DNA from: Alitta virens
Lineage: Eukaryota; Annelida; Polychaeta; Phyllodocida; Nereididae
Assembly: GCA_932294295.1 (NCBI GenBank)
Contig: OW028582.1
Location: forward strand, 2,020,015-2,084,014
Direction of reading: 5' to 3'
Length of the DNA stretch: 64,000 nt
Shown piece after piece: positions 58,213-64,000 of the stretch (its first letter is position 1; each line of letters starts with the position of its first letter). The notes under the pieces are model-generated. The model had not been told where the DNA came from and made no database searches. It worked only from the letters and a program-made list of their open reading frames with translations. Both the position numbers and the translations under genes were made by a program.

Positions 58213-61134
58213 ATTTTGATGGATTTATTCAAATGGCAAGATGGAATGTCGCCCTCCGAATGAGGTTGAAAACTACCCAAGTGGTCAATCAGCTGGTGGC
58301 CGAATCACGCAGTCGTCCACATGAGCCTCATTGGACACGTCCAACAATTAGGTCCCTTACCAAATATGGTAATATTCCTAACTTGCTTTAAATATGATTA
58401 CTTTTGTTACGTTATGCATTTTGTAATCATTAATACGTTCCAGATGTTGTTCAAAAGATCCAAGTGTTTAATAGATTCAAGGGACTACTTTTCGTATTGA
58501 CCTGCGTATGAATACAAATGCCTTTTTTGGAGGTGTGTCCAAAGTTCATTGAAATGATTGGTCGGGAGCAACACACCCACTTGGAAACTTCTAAATATGG
58601 AACTAACAGCTGTTTCCACGTTCCCAGTGCTTTAGAATCGTAATAAACGTCACATGCCTGCACGTCAACCTAATAAATGTGATCCAGTAGCGGAGGGAGT
58701 TTAGGGGTTTAAAAATTAGTGGTTCCTACAATACATTTTTTAATTGTCACACAACGTGAAACTTTGTCTGGATCCACCCCTGTGATCTACGTTTTCACCC
58801 AGCAAAATGGCAGAACTTTTTGTGTAAATCGAGGTCAAGGTCTCCCAGCTGGTGAGACCATGGGCTTTTACGTCCATGGTCTAGTGTTACTTGTTTCACA
58901 ATGACCCTAAACCCCAGAACCTATAAATTCAACCACAAGAATGTGATAAACCTGGCATAATATACCCCTCAGTAGCAGTGAATTCAACCCTCTTTGACCC
59001 AGTTGAGCTTAGTTGACATGCTACTTGGTCAATCTTATCATTCACTTAATATAAACACCAATGATTATGAAGTCTATAATTAAAGAATATTAGATACAAT
59101 ATGTATATCCATAATGCACAAGTAGTCCCACATGATGGAATAGCAGAACCTGCATTTCCTGATGGTGTGACTGTAAAGCTACATCAATTGGCAATATGAC
59201 TTTTAATTTTGTCTTATGGCTATAATTTGTCATAGTAAATTAAGCTGTTCCTCATGCAGGCTCCAAATATAGTTTATAGGGTAAAAGTTACTGGTATTTA
59301 AGTTTGCTTATTGTCATAAATTCCTAGAATTAGAACCATAAATTGTAATTGAGTTTGCATGGTAATTAACACCCCCCTTACTGATTTTCTGTGTTAATTA
59401 CAGTAAAATATTTCATAGATCAGGTTATCCATCTAATGACAAGGTGAAAATTCAAAACTATACTGAAAATCATACTTAAATTGTATAAAATGTCTACTAA
59501 TGGAAGTTCATCAAAGAACAGACACTTAATTTTCAAACATAATTATCAACAGAATTACCAAGTATTACCCTGATGCCAGTATGACTATACCCAAGCACAT
59601 GCTTCAGACAAACTAATGTTCTAAATGCAATCACCGGAGAGCACCGGAACATTGTGTAATTATAAGTTGAAAATTAGGTACTACACATACTTTGCTTGTC
59701 CATTGTAATGGAAAAAACCCAGTAATTTCCTTAATAATGGTCCATTTTTTTCCATTTAAAAGTTCATTCTGAACCTCAGGGTACAAGCAATGTTGACAGC
59801 TCTGTGCGCATGTTAAAATGCATATACATGAGAAGTTAGGTAGTTGGCCTCCAATAAGAGGCTCTGCAAAGAGCGGCAGATTCAAAAACTTTAGGTCTGC
59901 TGCCAGTGCTGCATAGCGAGGCGCAGCTCTGCTTGAAAGGGGTGCCGCTTGTCACATTTAAATTTGTTGAGGTCACCATGTGGTACTGTAACTTTACAAG
60001 ATTAGCATGGTCCTAGACGGGGCTAAAAAGGGGTAAAAACGAGATTAATTGGGATGTTGACATGACTCAAATGAAAGCAGATTGACCAGATAAGAAGCTT
60101 CCAGTCCTGGGCTTTTACGTCCATGGTGAGACGCAGCACAGAAAGGTCACTAAAAAGTTCCATAAACAGACAAACAAGGTTATTAGAGGACATTTGGCAC
60201 TAATCCAAACTACTAAAAAAAATACTTCTAATGAAATAACCTCATTTGAATTTTTAACCAAATAAGATTGTTCATATTTATGTCCAATGGTACACAATTT
60301 GTTGATTACAATCAAATTAACAATGCCTGAACTTTGGCACAGATATGTTCACAATGGTATTGATCCGTTTGTTTACATTACATGATTCTTTCATGATATT
60401 AGTCATTTGTGTTAAAAGATAGGCATTTAATGATTAGTTATTAAAAAATATAAACCTGCATCAAATAAGGTTTTTGCTTTTTGCCCTAAAACAGCTGTCA
60501 TAGACAGACAGTATGAACACAGATTGAACATGGACTGTTTTAGACTTCTTGAATTACCATGCCAACATCTTGTTAACTTTAAACCTCAAATTCCAGCCTA
60601 ATTATGCTAATACAGCACTGTTACACCAGGTGGCAGGTTGGCTTCAAGTGATAGACAGTGCCCTCTGCTGTCAATTTTGTCACTTAACAGCTCTTAATGG
60701 TAGTTTTAGCCGCTTTAAGATTTCACCATGGAGCTATGGCCGATGCACAAATATCCGAAAAACCCAAAGTAAAATTTATCAAGTGCTTGAGTACTCCACA
60801 AGCAATGTGTATCTTACCCGAACTATAAGTATATTATTAATAAATAACATTTTTGTAACTCTTATAAACACTACCAATACATAGAAGTGTGAAAACTCAC
60901 GGGTACATTTCATAAATAAGATTTAATTCATGATCAAAACTATATTGTACAATAGAATTCATGAGTCAAAAAGACTAGTCTAAGACTTCTTAAGTCTACT
61001 AACGATAATAAACTCCCAGGTACTTTTTGCGGTAAAGTTTTTGCTATTTTGGCATTGCACAAAATTAATTCGAGACATCCTAATTGACCTAAATGCTTTT
61101 GAAGCATTATGTACTACGACTGATTAGCACAATT
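58213..61134. other. Intergenic region between PEPCK and the zinc-finger gene
   Basis: Holds the PEPCK 5' UTR and promoter (just above 58212) and the zinc-finger 3' UTR (just below 61135). No TATA box or poly(A) site was pinned down. CTTTTACGTCCATGGT occurs twice (near 58866 and 60113). A small hairpin, GGTCTCCCAGCTGGTGAGACC in form, is at about 58840-58860. No coding gene is supported. Confidence 0.6.
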
Positions 61135-63945
61135 TTACTCGTGCTGAAACACGATTTCCGTATCAGGTTGATTAAGAAGTATCGTATGCGTATCCGACCC
61201 ATTTTTATCAGTCGTGTGGAGTAAAGTTTGATACGCAACATTCAAGGCGGACAGATCAGTCTCCAAATTAATAGGTGCCGTAACGACTAAATGTTGCTCT
61301 AGGCCATTTTCACACAATTGCAATCCGCTCTCACAAGTATTTACGACTAAATGAACAGTGTCCGTCATTTCCTCAGCGATTGCAGCGGCTGTCGCTGTTC
61401 GCGATTGGCTGCTGGGGTTATTGGCACGGTTTGACTTGGTGTGTTGTATTCCATGTATTTTGGCCTCGTGTCGTTGTAAATGGTGCTTCTGTCGAAAGGC
61501 GTATCCGCACTGAGTACACTTGAATTTGCCTTCAGTTACGTGAGCTTTCTGGTGAGCGCGACACATCACTTCAGTCTTAAATCTCCACGTGCAACCTGAA
61601 AACGTACACGCAAATGGACGGTTGATGTCATGTACACGTTTGTGCTTAGTTAGAGTCGCTTTATCCGTGTAGGCAAATCCGCAAATGTCGCAGAGGACGG
61701 ATCCTTGACTGTGTACTTGACGGTGTGCATGTATGGCGGCATTCATATTCGATGTAAAGTCGCACTGATTGCACTTAAACATCTTTACTTTTATATGACT
61801 CCTTTTATGGACCGTCAAGTAATTTCTCGATATGAATGGCTTGCCGCAAATGTCACAAATAAACTTCTTCTCAGTCCTGTGAATTTCCGTGTGCTTCCTG
61901 AGATACCTCTGTCGGCTGAAGACTTTGTCGCACTTGTCGCACGGAAAACGACCGATGATATCTCTCGATTCTAACTTTGGTCTCTTGGTCTGACGTCTAC
62001 GGAAACGTTTATCCCTGATGTAATTTGCTTCGTATGTCGACATCCTGATGACTTTGTAATTCTCGTCCTGTTCTTGTTCATCCTTAACTTCCAAATTCTG
62101 GTGCAAGTCAAGAACGTCGCTGTGCTGATCTCTCATGTGATTCGTCAGGCACAGCTTTCCTGCCGTTTTGAATTTGCAGTGCAGACACTTGAACCAAGTT
62201 CTGCCATACGTGAAAGAATTACCTTTGACCGATTCTGTCATCAGCACAAAAGTGAAATCTGAATTATCACTCTTGATCACGTTATTGTTGTTAACTGGCA
62301 TATCCCCTCCTCCGTCGTTCCTCTGCTTTTGCAATTGCTTCAGTTGCTGGCGATAACTCTTCAACGACAAGCGACGATTCGACAACATCTTCGACTTTAA
62401 TAATGCCGTTTTTCTTCTGTCTGCAGTCTTCGTTGGCTCGACGGAAGTTTCAGGTTTGTTTATTTCAGCTTCATCAAGTGTAACGTCATTGTTTTCTTCG
62501 TTTGTGTCAGAATAATGCTCTTTCTGTGAGTTTAAGTCATTCGCTTCATCGACATGTTCAGCACTATCCTCTCCCTGGCCCACCTCATTCCCATCAATCT
62601 CACCAGGTGGCAGCAGTGATTCCTCACCATACGTAAGCGGCACCTGGTGTTTTTGGTCGTAATGTTCATACAAAGTCTCCGTGCTCCCAAACACAATCTT
62701 GCATATTTCACATTTGTAGAACTGGGTGTGACCAATTGTGTCTGTAAAAAGAAAGTATGACATGAAATATTTCTTTGCACAGTCCTTTCCTAATATTTAT
62801 GCAAACACAACAACAGAATGTTACATTATGACTCCATAGTTACATGAACCATATTATATAAAATATTAGTTTAAAATTCATACAATTAATAGAAAACAGA
62901 ACTCATTGCAGTCTAGATCAGTCTAACCTCGGCAACAAGATCCATCAAATTATATGAACGATTTCACAGAGACAACAACAGTGTTTAGTCAACCTGGCGA
63001 CAAACCAACCGAGCGACAAAATTTGGATTTCCATAGAGAAAATTGGCTAAAACTACCATAAAGGGAGTATGATGCCGCAGGAATGCATTCTGCACTAAAA
63101 CTACCATAAAGGGAGTATGATGCCGCAGGAATGCATTCTGCGCTAATGTGCAAGGTGACACCCCTCCGCCCACCACTGCACCAACAAGGAAGGCAGTCAG
63201 TTTTTATGTCGTGGCCATGTCGCCGGGTTGGTTGTCATTTGGATGACTGGCAATCAACAGCAACTCAACCCAGATTATCTTAGGGTATTTCAGTCATAGC
63301 CTAACTGTCTGAGTCATCCCCAAAAGATTACTTACGTAGCCCCTTGTGTGCCAGGAAGTCGGTCAGCTCCACAAACTGTTTGTTACACACCCCACATGTA
63401 AGAACATCTTGGTAAATCAGGATCACCTGAGTGTTATCATTTGCCACATCTACAAAACAACAGCATTATCTTCAAATATTATCGTCATGACATCATTATA
63501 TATTTTGAAACCCTGGTATATATGACTTAAAATAAATAAAAAAGATATGTCTAATTGCAAAATGATAGTGTTATTTCTAATTCATTATAGACTTGAAATT
63601 TGTTGAAGCAGAGATTTGATTTTACATTGTAATAGGCAGCAATTAAATTAATTATTCATTTTTAATGTTATTCATCATTAAACATGTTAAAACTAAATTA
63701 TATATAAAATAAGAATTATTATTAATATTAAGATGTTAAGACTTAAGTATCGAATCTAAGTCCAGTTTGCTAGCTCTACCTTCCACATTGCTGTCAGGGG
63801 GTTCCTCGTGCATGTGTAATTCAAGAAAGTTGTTTGCAACACCCTCATCCATTTCAGCTGTCATCCCGGTCTCTTCTCCGGGGTCGGCCAAATCAGTCTC
63901 CCCGGAGCATTGCCCGTCTTCCGTGCAGAACATTTGGGCCGCCAT
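61135..63945 (-). CDS. C2H2 zinc-finger protein, probable transcription factor
   Basis: Three coding exons on the minus strand: 63780-63945, 63336-63449, 61135-62741. Phases fit, the sites are GT..AG, and the sum is 1887 nt (628 residues). The start ATGGCGGCC has a fair Kozak context. Exon 1 is acidic. Exon 2 holds a finger-like motif (LTCGVCNKQFVELTDFLAHK). Exon 3 holds about eight C2H2 fingers: CEICKIVF, CLHCKFKT, then a run of six including CDKCDKVF, CDICGKPF, CNQCDFTS, CDICGFAY, CTFSGCTWRF and CTQCGYAF. An acidic Glu/Asp-rich linker and a basic region with a predicted coiled stretch (SYRQQLKQLQKQR) separate the first finger from the rest. The N-terminal finger layout recalls ZFP64-type proteins, but the orthologue is not established. 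Confidence 0.9.
62742..63335 (-). other. Zinc-finger gene intron 2 (594 bp) with a 48-bp duplication
   Basis: A 48-bp block (CTACCATAAAGGGAGTATGA and on) occurs twice in tandem at about 63047-63144. Otherwise nothing is seen. Confidence 0.75.
63450..63779 (-). other. Zinc-finger gene intron 1 (330 bp)
   Basis: AT-rich intron with no other content seen. The frame of exon 1 reads a short way into it before a stop. Confidence 0.8.
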
Positions 63946-64000
63946 TTTTAGCTTTGTCTGCTGCTAGAACGCACAGTTTTGGTTCCGGAACATTGTAAAG
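63946..64000 (-). promoter_or_regulatory. Zinc-finger gene 5' leader, start of promoter
   Basis: Directly upstream of the ATG; the window ends here. No motif was recognised. Confidence 0.4.

Noticed and set aside
60549..60884. 111-residue plus-strand ORF between the two genes
   Set aside because: No recognisable domain, no splice or start context, and AT-rich composition typical of chance ORFs.

Overview
Kind of organism. This is nuclear DNA from an animal, most likely a marine invertebrate. It has spliced protein genes with GT..AG introns, a 164-nt metazoan-type U1 snRNA, APE-type non-LTR retrotransposons, SINEs and many small inverted-repeat elements in an AT-rich background. Nothing seen fixes the phylum; a lophotrochozoan such as a mollusc is a guess.

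Positions 1-30534 are a tandem U1 snRNA array. The basic unit is about 2.70 kb, with a 3.18-kb variant at the left end. Each unit holds one U1 gene, a dead reverse-transcriptase (RT) remnant and the U1 5' flank. Four retroelement insertions interrupt the array: A1 (5409-9717), a solo 3' end of family B (17831-17983), a near-complete B (17995-22747) and A2 (about 25367-29630). All four end on their 3' side at the same base pair, at the U1 start. Three keep an 11-12 bp target duplication, AACTCAGGCAT(A), that spans the U1 transcription start. The simplest reading is two lineages of U1-gene-specific non-LTR retrotransposons. In each case the U1 promoter now faces the element, and the next U1 copy keeps only 9 bp of its own 5' flank.

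Positions 30535-64000 are ordinary gene territory rich in small repeats. Two genes lie on the minus strand. The first encodes a GTP-type phosphoenolpyruvate carboxykinase with a mitochondrial-like leader (10 coding exons, 36459-58212, 643 residues when the exons are joined). The second is a 628-residue C2H2 zinc-finger gene (3 coding exons, 61135-63945). The PEPCK introns, above all the 10.2-kb second intron, carry SINEs, MITE-like inverted repeats, a 102-103 bp tandem repeat and TATC-type microsatellites.

The array and the two host genes have no visible functional link. The notable biology is the interplay of the U1 array with its retrotransposons: site choice, re-insertion at the same site, promoter capture, 5' rearrangement, and homogenisation of a dead RT along with the U1 genes. 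All readings were made by eye, without database searches, so family names rest on motif recognition.
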